Both the position numbers and the translations under genes were made by a program. From assembly GCA_951640165.1 (NCBI GenBank), contig OX621238.1, positions 31,334,001 through 31,398,000 on the forward strand: a stretch of DNA of 64,000 nt, given 5' to 3'. The DNA comes from Pseudoips prasinana (lineage: Eukaryota; Arthropoda; Insecta; Lepidoptera; Nolidae). The notes under the pieces were generated by a model. The model did not search any database. It saw nothing but the letters and a program-made list of their open reading frames with translations, and was not told the DNA's origin. Positions 56,601 to 63,387 of this stretch are shown here, piece by piece. Position 1 is the stretch's first letter; every line of letters starts with the position of its first letter.

Positions 56601-59600
56601 TTTCTATTTTGTGTGCCGATGCTGTTTTTATTTGCCGAAGCGAACGTTGAAGGTACGTGAGACTATTTTGTCCTAATTGGATTTATTCAAATATATATGA
56701 ATACTGAAGAACATATATATGAAAATCAATTTACCCCAAAACCACTACATGTACGTAATTCCAAAAAAAAACATCGTCTCAGCTGAAAGATGTTCACTGC
56801 TGGACAAAGGCTTCCCCTAAAGATCTCCTATTACCGGTCGCACTAACCCGCATCCATCGGCTTCCAGCGATCTACCAGTACGACGCTGCACCTACCAGTA
56901 CGTGGTCGCCATTGAAGAACTTTTCGGCCCCAGCGGCCGAGGGCTCCACGAGCTATATGCCCTTTCCACTGTCATTTCAGTTTTTGCTTTTTCAATATGG
57001 CTGAATATATTTGTTACTTTCGTTCGCCTGCGGATTTTGGAATACCGAATTCGATAAACATATCCATTGCTCTTTGGGTGACCTTGAACCTTCTTATGAG
57101 GCCCATTGTAAGCGACTACGTCTTTGTTCCATAATTTAATTTAAAGTAAGCCAGTACAGTATCATATTTATGCCCATAGAGATGGCGCTGAGCTGACGAA
57201 CTGCGCACTAGGTAACGTTCTTTAATTTTGAGGGCAGATTACTACTTTAAGCATTCATACTTTTTATATAATAATATGTTACGCATAATTGCCCATAATT
57301 TTGCCAGTTTCAATAATTTAGAAAATGCTTGGGTTCCCAAAAAAAGTAGTGAAATGACGGTTTTAATAATTTCATTATTTTTAGGTATCTACCAATGCTG
57401 GTCTGGCATTAGCAAGCTTCAATGGCGGATATGGATGACAGGGGTGTTTGTATCGCTATTCGTCGCACCAGCACTCACGATTTCTGCTTGCTACGGAGTC
57501 ATTGTAGTCACTATAAGACAGAAGAGCAACCGGCTTGGGAGGCGTGCGACGGCCAACAGGCAATGTAAGTCGTTTTCACATGAACATTATAATAATTAAT
57601 AGTTCCTAAATATATATAGATAAAAATTAAAAACTACATTAAACCTACGTAGAAATAAAATGAACTAAATCTAAACAGCGTCAAAAAAATCCTCATCGTT
57701 GTCGGGGAACGTACCCAGAAGACTGGCAGCATTCCCACGCTTCATTGGTGCCAATGAAGCGTGAATGTAACCAAACTAACTAAGCTTACTTTGCCATCAT
57801 TGCATTTCTCTTAAACAGAATTCACAATCCTCCTTGTTGATAGTATTAATGAAGACATATTGTAAACATATTAATAATCTTCTATGCAGTGTGTCATAGA
57901 CACAAATACACTATTTATCCCTCACTCCCATAATTGCATGGGACGGTTACCTGATACGACCTAGGAGTAGACACACAGTACAAATTTGAGAATCCGGGCG
58001 GCTAATATGTGTTTTTCTTGTCAGAAACACCGCAATATCGCTTTTAGCCTGACCCAGTATTCAAACCGAGGACTTTTTAAGCTGTGGTTAGAAATCTTAC
58101 TACCGTTAGACTAATGGTAGTTCTAACGTTTCTAATCAGAAAGGAACTTTTCTCGCGTTTTTACTTCTCGCGGCTTTCATCATCATATCAGCTGAAAGAC
58201 GCCCACTGCTGGACAAAGGCCTCCCCCAAAGATCTCCACAATTGTCAGTCTTGCGCTATCCACATCCAGCGAATTCTCTCAAGCCTTACAAGATCATCGG
58301 TCGATCTTTTGCGGCTTTACTGTTATAAAAAATTGTGTCTTTATTAAATGATGTAAAAAGTGAATTGTTTTTCGGCTTGACTTGTGGTTTCAGATTAAGA
58401 CCTAATTATATACGATTGAACACGCTACCGCTAGACCAATATAGATTTCTAAGCATATATAGAACACACAACAGCGTGTATAATGTCTCAGTATATTTAT
58501 AACTACCTTTACAGCAAAACTTTATTTGTATACAGAATTATACCTTAATTACCTAGCAAACGTTTATTTGTCGGTTTCACCAAGCAATCAGAGTTTTTGC
58601 CAGTCATAATTAATTAATTAAACTAAGTAATTAGTCCGCTTTGGTTTTGCCACAACTTTTTAATTACGAAAAAAGTTTCGTCTATTCGGTTTACTCATTT
58701 AAATACTTTCGTTAAAATACGGTTAAAACATTTTTTTTGACCCTATGCCTTCGGATATGATAATATAATAATGATCTTTGAGCTTATACATGTATGGCTA
58801 TGTCAGCTCCGAATGATATTACTCAAAACTTTTGACACAGTACAACAAATTATTAATATTTCAACATGGAGTATAAAATGGGAGATATTTTATTACACTA
58901 ATATTATAAAAGCGAAAGTTTGTGAGCGTATATGTTTGTTACTTCTTCACGTCAAAACAGCTGGGGCGATTTTAATAAAATTTGGTATGGAGTTAGCTGA
59001 CACTCTGGATTAACACATAGGCTATAATTTATAAGGTTTAACGCGGGAAAAAAACAGCGGCGCACAGCTAGTACTTCATAATGAGTAAACCAAGTAGACG
59101 TAACCTTCGGACGACCGAATAGGCGAAACACATGAATCGAAATAATTTAATAGCAGATCCGAACTCCAAAGCTGTATGCTAGTACTTCAAATAACAATAT
59201 CTTAGGACATTATTCACATACAGTTATCTGATCCCCAGCTAAGCAGAGCTTGTATATCAATCAGATAACTGATATAATACATGTACTACTTCTCTTTTGT
59301 AAATACACACTTATATAGATAATTACACCCTATACACAAACAGACATGTTCATTCACAAAAATATCTGTCCTTGGAGGGAACCGAACCCACGACCTGCGA
59401 CGTGCAAAGCAAGCTTGTACCAGCCACGCCAAGGCAATTAAATATATTATACGCAATGGCAGACGTTTATCAAGAAAAAATATAACTAATAGAGGTTAAT
59501 TGTAAAAGTTTGATATATAACGCATGGTGTTGTCGTTAAATATGACAAAAACTTGATAAGCCTCTTTTAAACCAATACCAGTCTTGAACTATTTATTAAC

Positions 59601-61780
59601 TTTTAATATCGTGAAAGTTTTTTAATCTCCGCCGATGTTGCTCTCCTTATAACTTTAAACTTAAAAAGCGATCAAAAGTTCTGAGTCGCTAATAATTGAT
59701 TTGAAAAACTACTACTTTCGTTCAATTCTTTGAAAAGAAATTTGCTATGAAATTACTTTCGGATTGAAAACTGAGTGGAAGTTTGATGAAGAAAATAAAG
59801 TTTGTTATAATAGAAATGACATAAATTGGCAACTTAGCTTAAATAAATAATAAATGAAAGACCGATGATTCCAGGTGGGCAATATGACGTATACAGTTGT
59901 GACGTATGTTTGATTTATGGCTACGCGTTTCACCTATGGTCACGTCACAACGATCATCTTGATCTTAGCAGTAACTCTCAGAAAAATTATATGTGTCTCT
60001 TAAAAGGAGATACCTCTATATAAGAATAACTATTACCAACTTGTTAGTACAATATATAATTAGGTAATTGTAACACTCTGTCTATCTATCAAATTTATGG
60101 GACTATGGTCTTGTCGGTAGATCTTCCAGTATTCTACCCTATTTTCGGCATGCATCTTGTCTTGTTGATACGAACGTGCCTCCACATTCTTTTTGATATG
60201 ATCTATTTAATCTATCTTGGGTCTGCCCCTACTTCTCTTTCAATCTATTTTTCTTTCCAAGATGTTTCTTATGAAAGTTTCATAATATCTAGAGTCCGAA
60301 TATATTTTCTCTTATACTACAAAACCATGGAGATATTATATTTATCAATTTCCAGAATGTATTTAGTTTCTATTCTCATTCCCCATGTTTCACCAATACC
60401 AGATTAAGAGTATAAATCTATTTCTCGCTTTATTCTTTTTTCCGTGCCTCAAAATCGTAGTTCAGATCCACGGACACTGAAACAAACACAACAAGACTAA
60501 TACTCTAGATGTACGTAAAACGTATATTGTGAGAGCGAGAGTGACAGCGAGATGTATTGAACTAGATCCATACATCTCGCTTATCAAAACGGACATTATG
60601 TATACATCAAGTAATTTTCTCTTAATAAATGTTCTTATTCGGAACTAAACCTGGAATGTTCAGAAAACTGAAAATTCCTCGACATTGAGGCTAAATTAAC
60701 CGGTACGTGACCAAACTGTCGATATTTCGGGTCCGAGAAATATTGACTCAAGTCTCAAACATTTCGAATTTATGTCGACAAATAAAATCTTATCCCCTGC
60801 TTATTGAATAGTAAAGTAGGGATAGGAATACAAAGAAAACGATAAACTCCGTTATGAACGGATTATTTGGGCGCGGTGAAGTGTATTAAATAAGGTTAAT
60901 ATCGAAGGAGAGAATTCCATGAAGTTTAAACCTGGGTTATCAATCTGGGGTTACGACATGGCCGATTCGAAGAATATCAATGAGGTTTCTTGACTTGGAA
61001 GCTACTACTATATTATTTTTTTTATTCTCCTCTTAGTTCATATAGGTTTAGTAATTTACTACAAATCCCATAGAACCAGTAAACATTGGACTCATCTTAT
61101 AACGGACGAATTCATATAATATTATTCAATTAATATTATTACTGAATTTTTATTGGTTCCTCATAAACCTTAAACTATACCACGTAGCGTTTATCGGATA
61201 AAAAAATCTCTCTTATTTTTTATGACATGAAACCTGTAACAAGTGAACTGTTTATGATTTTTTGTCTGACTTAGACGAGGACTTAGACATTAAATCATAA
61301 ACAGTTAGCTTGTTACAGATATCATAACAAAGTATGAAAGTTGTTTTTTTTACTGTTTCTGACTTTCATACGCATAATTACGTGACCTATTTTTTAGTTA
61401 TTTTTTCGTCCATCCATTACAATTATGATGTGTATTGTAGACGCTGCAGGCAATGCCCAGTTAGACAAACACAGTTTGAGGTATCAGTGTATTTCTTTTA
61501 CGTGAACAATAAAAAATTCCAAAAATATCATTAAACATAAAATAAAGAGCTTTGACAACTTTTTACTCACAATAATTATACTATAAGTTTATGATAAATA
61601 AATTACTTATAATTAGGTACTATTATTTTGTTGATTCTTATCTTCTATATCTGTATAGCGTTTAATATAGTGCTTATATTTCAGATGGTGACGACTTAGA
61701 TAGCCGCCGCGCGAGCAGCCGCGGGATTATACCAAAAGCCAAGATTAAGACTGTCAAAATGACATTCGTTATAGTTTTCG
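35560..61780 (+). CDS. CCAPR: CCAP receptor (class A GPCR), 7 exons, 3' end missing
   Basis: Seven coding exons with matching phases encode the first two-thirds of a rhodopsin-family neuropeptide receptor in the plasma membrane. The family relays crustacean cardioactive peptide, which acts in ecdysis and visceral muscle control, through G proteins. Distinctive CCAPR-like stretches are INKFYFY before TM1, [13 protein letters not shown] at TM2, [17 protein letters not shown] in TM3, DAITHPMNF in the second intracellular loop and [19 protein letters not shown] leading into TM6. Codon phase is preserved over six introns and the frame has no stops, so the gene looks functional. TM6-TM7 and the tail must lie past 64000. 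DRY is DRC here. Vasopressin/inotocin or NPS receptors are related alternatives, but the motifs favour CCAPR. Confidence 0.85.
35832..37548. mobile_element. Non-autonomous TIR element (Tc1/mariner-like?)
   Basis: CTGGCCGAGGAGTTGACGTT near 35836 is inverted at AACGTCAACTCCTCGGCCAC near 37521, with CAG/CTG at the extreme ends and TA-type flanks. An inner dyad, TTTAGTCCACTCTCGACCC (about 35879), reappears inverted at GGGTCGAGAGTGGACTAAA (about 37144) and in shorter form near 35960. There is no transposase. An RTE-tail repeat is inserted at 36085-36232. It lies in CCAPR intron 1. Confidence 0.7.
36085..36232 (+). repeat. RTE-tail/SINE repeat nested in TIR element
   Basis: CCGGTCTTGCGCTATCCGCA, CTTGTAGGAGGCCTGCCCAC and GCTGCGTCTTCCGGTTCCTG match the 32464 family. 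Confidence 0.7.
37867..38003 (+). repeat. tRNA-headed SINE (TTGGCGTTGTTGG head)
   Basis: GGCTGGTTGGCGTTGTTGG and a B-box-like CGTGAGTTCGATTGCC, then ACAGATATTTGTGTGCATGA. Minus-strand relatives are at 45780-45896 and 59290-59440. Confidence 0.65.
38004..38313 (+). repeat. Dispersed about 310-bp repeat, copy 2
   Basis: Matches 28090-28404 throughout, for example AATATTTAATCGAACAGAGT and ACGTCATAACCGTTGCGCGG. In intron 1, directly after a SINE. Confidence 0.8.
38350..38440 (+). repeat. tRNA-SINE 3' tail fragment
   Basis: ATATCAGTTATCTGGTTTCC, CAAGCTCTGCTTAGTTTGGG, and CCCAGGATATTATC. Member of the 33480 family. Confidence 0.7.
38670..38965 (+). repeat. GGTTCCGTA/(GTCT)n repeat, decayed
   Basis: GGAACGGAACCCTATTACTA, then ACGTCCGTCCGCACGTCCAT and TCTGTCTGTCCGC, ending TATTCGACTCGCGCTTGACA. 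A diverged copy of the family at 63388-63672. Confidence 0.6.
38966..39780. other. Intron 1 DNA, nothing recognised
   Basis: AT-rich; no exon with proper splice sites was seen. Confidence 0.4.
39856..42240 (-). pseudogene. Non-LTR ORF2 (endonuclease + RT) with internal deletion
   Basis: Minus-strand order: endonuclease ([55 protein letters not shown]; 42197-41406), a linker (41297 to about 40960), then RT beginning abruptly at [18 protein letters not shown] (40957), so the first RT boxes are deleted. The catalytic box reads [10 protein letters not shown], with the second Asp changed to Asn. After a frame change near 40430 the C-terminus continues ([34 protein letters not shown]) to about 39856. 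This Jockey/CR1-like insertion lies antisense in CCAPR intron 1 and is inactive. Confidence 0.85.
42244..42480 (-). repeat. Complete tRNA-derived SINE (minus)
   Basis: The minus strand starts CGGTCACCGTAGCCTAGTTG, with GTAGTGCTCCTGCCTACGAA and a B box, TGGGTTCGAATCCCG. It ends with CAAGCTTTGCTTAGTTTGGG and GTGTGACATTGTCCC plus a TTA-rich tail. Near-identical to 55518-55775. Confidence 0.85.
42560..43688. other. Intron 1 DNA with short CA microsatellite
   Basis: No gene seen. A (CA)8 run lies near 43467-43482. The rest is AT-rich. Confidence 0.45.
43700..43982 (+). mobile_element. Helitron-like relic with GTCT microsatellite
   Basis: AATAAAATTGGAGTGTCTG, (TGTC)5 near 43820, and a terminal ACGCGAACGAAGTCGCGGGC-ACAGCTAGT hairpin/CTAG end. 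Confidence 0.7.
44123..44301 (+). mobile_element. Lep1-like Helitron
   Basis: CACAGTAATACTATACAGGC, GTTAGTTACTCCTTCACGCA, and TAAAACCGCGAGGCACTGCT-AGT. Flanked by a repeated ATATTCCAATC-type phrase (43990, 44325, 44452) that recurs about every 130-330 bp. Confidence 0.7.
44302..45358. other. Intron 1 DNA, nothing coding
   Basis: Contains a diverged duplicate of sequence around 43980-44100 (ATATGGCTACCACAATAATA, TATTCCAATCTAAGATATAA). No exon recognised. Confidence 0.4.
45360..45440 (-). repeat. tRNA-SINE 3' tail fragment (minus)
   Basis: GGACATTATTTACACACGGC, CCATCTGATCCCAAACTAAG and CAGAGCTTGTACTATGGAAA form the reverse complement of the 33480 family tail. Confidence 0.75.
45780..46172 (-). 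repeat. SINE split by long inverted repeat
   Basis: The minus-strand SINE head (TTGGCGTGGTTGGTAAATGC at 46165 downward) and body (ATATCTGTCCTGG, AACATGTCTGTTGG near 45840) are separated by an inverted repeat with arms of about 108 bp (45857-45964 and 46005-46112). The arms include the shared GGCTAAGTCGCCGAACAT and GGCGTTCAAATAAATAAA. Confidence 0.65.
45857..46112. repeat. Long imperfect inverted repeat (hairpin)
   Basis: CAATCGTTAAATCGGCTTCC and its complement GAAGCCGATTTAACGATTGA are the inner arms, around a 40-bp loop. The outer arms contain GGCTAAGTCGCCGAACAT. A transcript would fold into a stem of about 100 bp. Confidence 0.85.
46191..46350 (-). mobile_element. Lep1-like Helitron (minus) next to exon 2
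   Basis: ACTAGCTGTGCCCCGCGGTG, TTACCCGCGTTAAATTTCAT and GAAATCGGTTCGTGCG mark the 3' half of a Helitron relic. It ends about 33 bp before the exon 2 splice acceptor. Confidence 0.7.
46384..46519 (+). CDS. CCAPR: CCAPR exon 2 (TM1 to TM2)
   Basis: Acceptor TTTTTTTAACAG ends at 46383; donor CTG|GTAAGT at 46520. It encodes [20 protein letters not shown] (TM1 with the conserved Asn of the GN motif) and [15 protein letters not shown] (first loop, start of TM2). It ends with G, the first base of the conserved TM2 Asp codon, which is completed in exon 3. Phase 0 in, phase 1 out. A second AG four bases downstream (CAGCCAG) could serve as an alternative acceptor. Confidence 0.85.
46563..46795 (+). 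repeat. 5S-rRNA-derived SINE, best copy
   Basis: GAGGTTAAGCAACTGGGCTC and CATAGATGGGTGACCGCCAA align with the internal-promoter half of 5S rRNA. The body (TAGACAACAGTCGTTAAGTC, ACGGCTTGAACAACTCTGAC) and tail (ACTGCCCATACGATAGTAAT) follow. It lies 44 bp after exon 2. Not a 5S gene, since the 5' and 3' ends of 5S are missing. Confidence 0.8.
46871..46937 (-). repeat. Single arm of the 28.8-kb MITE family
   Basis: GTTGAAAATCTATAATAGAA, ATTTGACAGATTTGGGTATC and TGGATGTGCTGGTGTCTGTA are the reverse complement of 28800-28866. Confidence 0.7.
47120..47252 (+). repeat. 5S-derived SINE, truncated head
   Basis: TAGATGGCTCACCGCCAAGT, then the same body phrase (CGTTAGACAGTCGTC, ACACTACCCATACGATATAG) as the full copies. 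Confidence 0.7.
47268..47471 (+). repeat. tRNA-derived SINE (GCGGCTCAGCGGCTAAGAC)
   Basis: A-box-like TGCGGCTCAGCGGCTAAGAC and a B box, GGGTTCGAATCCCGCGCC, then a body (TTGTTCTGAGTCTGGATGTA, AGTACCCCGCGACACAGGG) and an A-rich tail. Close relatives at 56018-56222 (+) and 56228-56362 (-). Confidence 0.85.
47691..47794 (+). CDS. CCAPR: CCAPR exon 3 (TM2 to TM3 start)
   Basis: Acceptor TTATGTTTGTTTCAG; donor CAG|GTAAGT. It encodes the rest of TM2 ([15 protein letters not shown]; the Asp codon is split with exon 2), the first extracellular loop Trp (ITWLAG) and the conserved Cys at the top of TM3 ([11 protein letters not shown]), which should pair with the second-loop Cys in exon 6. Phase 1 in, phase 0 out. 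Confidence 0.85.
47800..48838. other. Intron 3 DNA, nothing recognised
   Basis: AT-rich. The 94-codon ORF at 48567-48851 has no recognised domain. It directly precedes the MULE relic, and part of it could be MULE-derived in another frame. Confidence 0.4.
48841..49221 (+). pseudogene. MULE-type transposase C-terminal fragment
   Basis: The open frame (in phase from about 48841) encodes [27 protein letters not shown]. The HRTTNxxEGWH signature is characteristic of the C-terminal part of Mutator-like (MULE) transposases in insect genomes. The remaining residues ([20 protein letters not shown]) fit the helical tail. The catalytic DDE domain is not seen, so this is a relic in intron 3. Assignment rests on one motif. 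Confidence 0.55.
49917..50056 (+). pseudogene. Non-LTR ORF2 C-terminal scrap
   Basis: [20 protein letters not shown] and [30 protein letters not shown] match the P-x-IYNKLP C-terminal motif of Jockey/CR1-like ORF2, also seen at 39856-40059 in the minus-strand copy. A solo 3' fragment. Confidence 0.7.
50343..50436 (+). CDS. CCAPR: CCAPR exon 4 (TM3, DRC motif)
   Basis: Acceptor TTTTATTCTTTTTAG; donor GCT|GTAAGT. It encodes [19 protein letters not shown] and [12 protein letters not shown]. The TM3 end reads Asp-Arg-Cys (50391-50399) where the family typically has Asp-Arg-Tyr: TGT instead of TAT, a one-base change. The following DAITHPM second-loop motif is intact. Phase 0 in, phase 1 out. Confidence 0.85.
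50690..50790 (+). repeat. tRNA-SINE 3' tail fragment
   Basis: AGTATATCAGTTATCTGGTT, TCTGCTTAGTTTGAGATCAG and GATGGCCGTGTGTAAATAAT; 33480 family. Confidence 0.75.
50791..51500. other. Intron 4 DNA, nothing recognised
   Basis: AT-rich with one unsupported 93-codon minus-strand ORF (51061-51342) lacking recognisable motifs. Confidence 0.4.
51505..51745 (-). repeat. tRNA-derived SINE (minus)
   Basis: The minus-strand head GGCCTGCTGGTCTAGTGGTT has a good A box, and the B box reads CGTGGGTTCGATCCTTACCC. The body ends in the CTCTGCTCAGTTTGAGATCA tail. A different head variant with the same tail family. Confidence 0.8.
51970..52080 (+). repeat. tRNA-SINE 3' tail fragment
   Basis: AGTATATCATTTATCTGGTT, CAATATAAGCTCTGCTTATT and TAATGTCCCAGGATCTTATA; 33480 family, diverged. 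Confidence 0.65.
52590..52712 (+). repeat. RTE 3' tail fragment
   Basis: ACGTCCACCAAGCGTGGTGA, CAGCGGTGGACTTCTTTCTG and GTAATGATGATG. Typical lepidopteran RTE tail; compare 4480-4640. Confidence 0.6.
52713..53095. other. Intron 4 DNA, nothing recognised
   Basis: AT-rich; no feature. Confidence 0.4.
53096..53401 (-). pseudogene. Retroelement C-terminal domain fragment
   Basis: The minus strand reads [38 protein letters not shown] and [19 protein letters not shown], then a stop. The C-x-C-G...H...C pattern is a zinc-binding tail found at the C-terminus of several non-LTR polyproteins. No RT boxes remain nearby. The exact family is not determined. Confidence 0.55.
53778..53958 (-). repeat. 5S-rRNA-derived SINE (minus)
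   Basis: The minus strand reads GTTAAGCAACTAGGCTTGCG, CATAGATGGGTGACCGCCAA, then the shared body (CAACAGTCGTTTAGCCATGT, GGCGGCTTGAGCAACTCTGA). The 5S C box is well preserved here. Confidence 0.8.
54175..54470 (+). repeat. SINE-like/Jockey-tail repeat, copy 2
   Basis: ACAGCGTTCATTCGCTCAAA, GGGAAGTACCTCCACCTTAC, TTAAAGGCCGGCAAAGCGCC, CGATCACTTACCATCAGGTG-type end and an A tail. Direct copy of the 30620-30884 family and longer at the 3' end. Confidence 0.75.
54475..55115. other. Intron 4 DNA, nothing recognised
   Basis: AT-rich with a short direct/inverted play of GAATTTAAATTC-like words near 54600-54645 (AAATTCTCGGACATTAATTT, TCCGAGAATTTAAATTC). No gene. Confidence 0.4.
55118..55291 (+). mobile_element. 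Lep1-like Helitron
   Basis: CACTAATATTATAAATGCGA at the start, GTTTGTTACTTCTTCACGAT internally, and GTAAAACCGCGGGGCACATC-TAGT at the end. Confidence 0.8.
55518..55775 (-). repeat. Complete tRNA-derived SINE (minus)
   Basis: Same family as 42244-42480, but with a longer body (GAGTCATGGATGTTTTCTAT). The B box on the minus strand is TGGGTTCGAATCTCG, and the tail is the TTA run at 55518-55530. Confidence 0.85.
56018..56222 (+). repeat. tRNA-derived SINE, plus copy of opposed pair
   Basis: CACATGTGACGCAGCGGCTA, CCGCGGGTCTGAGTCCCGCG, AGTACCCCGCGACACAGGGT and GGGCGGGCGTTGTCTTTTGA. Same family as 47268-47471, with a mutated B box. Confidence 0.8.
56228..56362 (-). repeat. tRNA-derived SINE, minus copy of opposed pair
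   Basis: The minus strand carries TTGAGCAGCGGTTAAAACCA, CGGGTTCGATTCTTG and TTGTTCTGAGTCTGGGTATA. It lies tail to tail with 56018-56222, separated only by the A-rich tail. Confidence 0.75.
56557..56652 (+). CDS. CCAPR: CCAPR exon 5 (TM4)
   Basis: Acceptor GATTCTTTGTTTCAG; donor AAG|GTACGT. With the T from exon 4 it completes a Trp codon ([10 protein letters not shown]), then encodes TM4, [20 protein letters not shown], with the conserved TM4 Trp. Phase 1 in and 1 out. Confidence 0.85.
56775..56960 (+). repeat. RTE-tail/SINE repeat
   Basis: CGTCTCAGCTGAAAGATGTT, CACTGCTGGACAAAGGCTTC, GGCCCCAGCGGCCGAGGGCT. 32464 family, in CCAPR intron 5. Confidence 0.75.
57385..57564 (+). CDS. CCAPR: CCAPR exon 6 (second extracellular loop, TM5)
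   Basis: Acceptor TTCATTATTTTTAG; donor AAT|GTAAGT. It encodes [14 protein letters not shown] (the loop Cys that pairs with TM3), TM5 [20 protein letters not shown] with the conserved Pro, and the third-loop start [19 protein letters not shown]. Phase 1 in and 1 out. Confidence 0.85.
57565..58170. other. Intron 6 DNA with small perfect hairpin
   Basis: CACGCTTCATTGG (57736-57748) is perfectly inverted at 57751-57763. Otherwise nothing recognised. Confidence 0.5.
58172..58310 (+). repeat. RTE-tail/SINE repeat
   Basis: ATCAGCTGAAAGACGCCCAC, TGCTGGACAAAGGCCTCCCC and CTTGCGCTATCCACATCCAG; 32464 family. Confidence 0.75.
58320..58894. other. Intron 6 DNA, nothing recognised
   Basis: AT-rich; no feature named. 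Confidence 0.4.
58896..59072 (+). mobile_element. Lep1-like Helitron
   Basis: CACTAATATTATAAAAGCGA, TTGTTACTTCTTCACGTCAA, TTTGGTATGGAGTTAGCTGA and AGCGGCGCACAGCTAGT. Full-length form with a damaged terminal hairpin. Confidence 0.8.
59205..59440 (-). repeat. tRNA-headed SINE (minus)
   Basis: The minus strand starts TTGGCGTGGCTGGTACAAGC with a GTCGTGGGTTCGGTTCC B box, then ACAGATATTTTTGTGAATGA, and ends in the CTCTGCTTAGCTGGGGATCA tail. Related to 37867-38003. Confidence 0.75.
59441..60112. other. Intron 6 DNA, nothing recognised
   Basis: AT-rich; no feature named. Confidence 0.4.
60115..60310 (-). pseudogene. RTE-like ORF2 C-terminal relic
   Basis: Minus-strand words [20 protein letters not shown] and [10 protein letters not shown] match the G-R-P-K/R-x-R-W-x-D-x-I tail motif of RTE-like ORF2, as at 18068-18200, with several Trp codons turned to stops. 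Strongly decayed; assigned by the one motif. Confidence 0.45.
60311..61230. other. Intron 6 DNA, nothing coding
   Basis: A short dyad GCGAGATGTAT/ATACATCTCGC lies at about 60549-60582. No exon or repeat family named. Confidence 0.4.
61234..61318. repeat. Imperfect hairpin, 27-bp arms (25/27)
   Basis: CTGTAACAAGTGAACTGTTT (61234) pairs with AAACAGTTAGCTTGTTACAG (ending 61318); total length 85 bp. MITE-like, about 370 bp upstream of exon 7. Confidence 0.75.
61685..61780 (+). CDS. CCAPR: CCAPR exon 7 (third loop, start of TM6)
   Basis: Acceptor CTTATATTTCAG; donor TCG|GTGAGT. It encodes [19 protein letters not shown] and [12 protein letters not shown], ending in phase 1 so that the next exon should complete a Val or Gly codon and supply the rest of TM6. 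The last 42 bases of the exon, plus the donor, form the first unit of the tandem array that follows. No downstream exon was found before 64000. Confidence 0.85.
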
Positions 61781-62340
61781 GTGAGTTGATTAGATAAACC
61801 AATATTAAGACTGTCAAAATGACATTCGTTATAGTTTTCGGTGAGTTGATTAGATAAACCAATATTAAGACTGTCAAAATGACATTCGTTATAGTTTTCG
61901 GTGAGTTGATTAGATAAACCAATATTAAGACTGTCAAAAACTACATTCGTTATAGTTTCCGGTGAGTCAATTATATAAACCAATATTAAGACTGACTATT
62001 AAACTATAACGAATGTTATTTTGACAGTCTTAATCTTAATATGATTAAGACTGTCAAAATACGTTATAGTTTTTGGTGAGTTAATTGGATATATCAAGAT
62101 TAAGACTATTAAAATGACGTTCGTAATAGTTTTCGGTGAGTTAATTAAATAAACCCATATTAAGACTGTTAAAATGACTTTCGTTATAGTTTTCGGCGAG
62201 TTAATTGGATATATCAAGATTAAGACTGTCAAAATGACATTCGTTATAGTTTTCGGTGAGTTAATTAGATACAGTTCAGTTACTTTAATTAGGACTGTTA
62301 AAATGACATTCGTTATAATTTTCGGTGACTTAATTCTTGC
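61739..62340 (+). repeat. Tandem array of exon-7 end plus splice donor
   Basis: About ten forward units of roughly 60 bp and one inverted partial unit (62004-62037). Units begin near 61739 (in the exon), 61799, 61859, 61919, 61980 (partial), 62042, 62097, 62157, 62218 and 62286. Each full unit repeats ACTGTCAAAATGACATTCGT, TATAGTTTTC and G|GTGAGTT. Units 1-3 are nearly identical; later ones diverge. Donor dinucleotides lie at 61781, 61841, 61901, 61962, 62076, 62136, 62196 (GC), 62256 and 62325. Long ORFs on either strand here are repeat artefacts. Confidence 0.95.
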
Positions 62341-62344
62341 TTTA

Positions 62345-63386
62345 CTTTTTAAACCACTATAGAACATTAAATCAACTTTTATTCCACTTCAAATATTTCA
62401 CTTAAGATGCAACATATTAATATCATCTATATGAATTTATATTATATCAGTCGGTGTCAATAGAGATCCGCATACTACAAGTCACACACACAATAAGTGT
62501 GGAGTATCTCAAACGAGTACGACAAACATAACAGATGGAAAGAGAAGGCGATATAAGCCCACTAACTTCCTGACTCCGAGCTGCTGCTGAATATCTTTTA
62601 ATTATACTATAAATGGAAATTATTACCAGCAATGAGTAGCGTTGCCACTCTGGTGATCTGCCCTTGTCAATAACGCCCTAAGACACGGTACAAATGTGGA
62701 CAGTGCGTAAACTAAGTCTAGTTGTTAAAATAACTGCCTACTCTACATTGAAGCATTATAATATATAAGCATTATAATAACATTTCTGTTACAAAATAAA
62801 AAAAAAACGCAAGAAATTTAAAATACGATAACTCCGGTTTTAATGAATCGAGTTCAAACAGCCGTGTACTACGCAATACCCTGGTGCCATTTTCAATCGC
62901 ACGGATAAACTTAGACGTGACCACTCGTCTTGACGCGTCACTCACTATTGACAGCACCGCGACAACCGCTTAGGGGTCTATTCGGTGCGTATGTTTGCGT
63001 GTGTGTCCCGTTTCGAGCGTTTGTAGATTGTTTCCGTACTGTTCATATTTTATACTGCTACTGAGACCTGTACCAATGGAGAATCCTTACCAAGCAAGAA
63101 CAGTCATATGCGTTGAGGATTAATTAATAAAGTCTTTGGGGACTGGCGATAGAAGTGAAAACTATGTTTTCATTTCTCATACTTGGAAGGTAGTGTTTAT
63201 TTGATCCGAGTAGCGAGTGGAAGACCTTACTAACCGCCTTCTGACGGTAAAGACTCATAGTAATTGCTTCCCTATGATGTGATAAATTTTAAAAATAAAT
63301 CTTAATTTGGTTAGGCTGTAAAAAATCTAACAATATTAAGAAAAAATCGCTGCTGTCATGTGAGTGTATAAACATCCTGTGTGAAT
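62345..63386. other. Non-coding stretch, nothing recognised
   Basis: No CCAPR exon with a TM6/TM7 motif was found here in any frame. Short ORFs lack motifs. The more GC-rich part at 62830-63020 has no assigned role. Confidence 0.45.
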
Positions 63387-63387
63387 A

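Noticed and set aside
61674..62367. Minus-strand ORFs of repeated [20 protein letters not shown] units resembling membrane repeats
   Set aside because: Antisense of the CCAPR exon-edge tandem array; the unit simply lacks stops on that strand.
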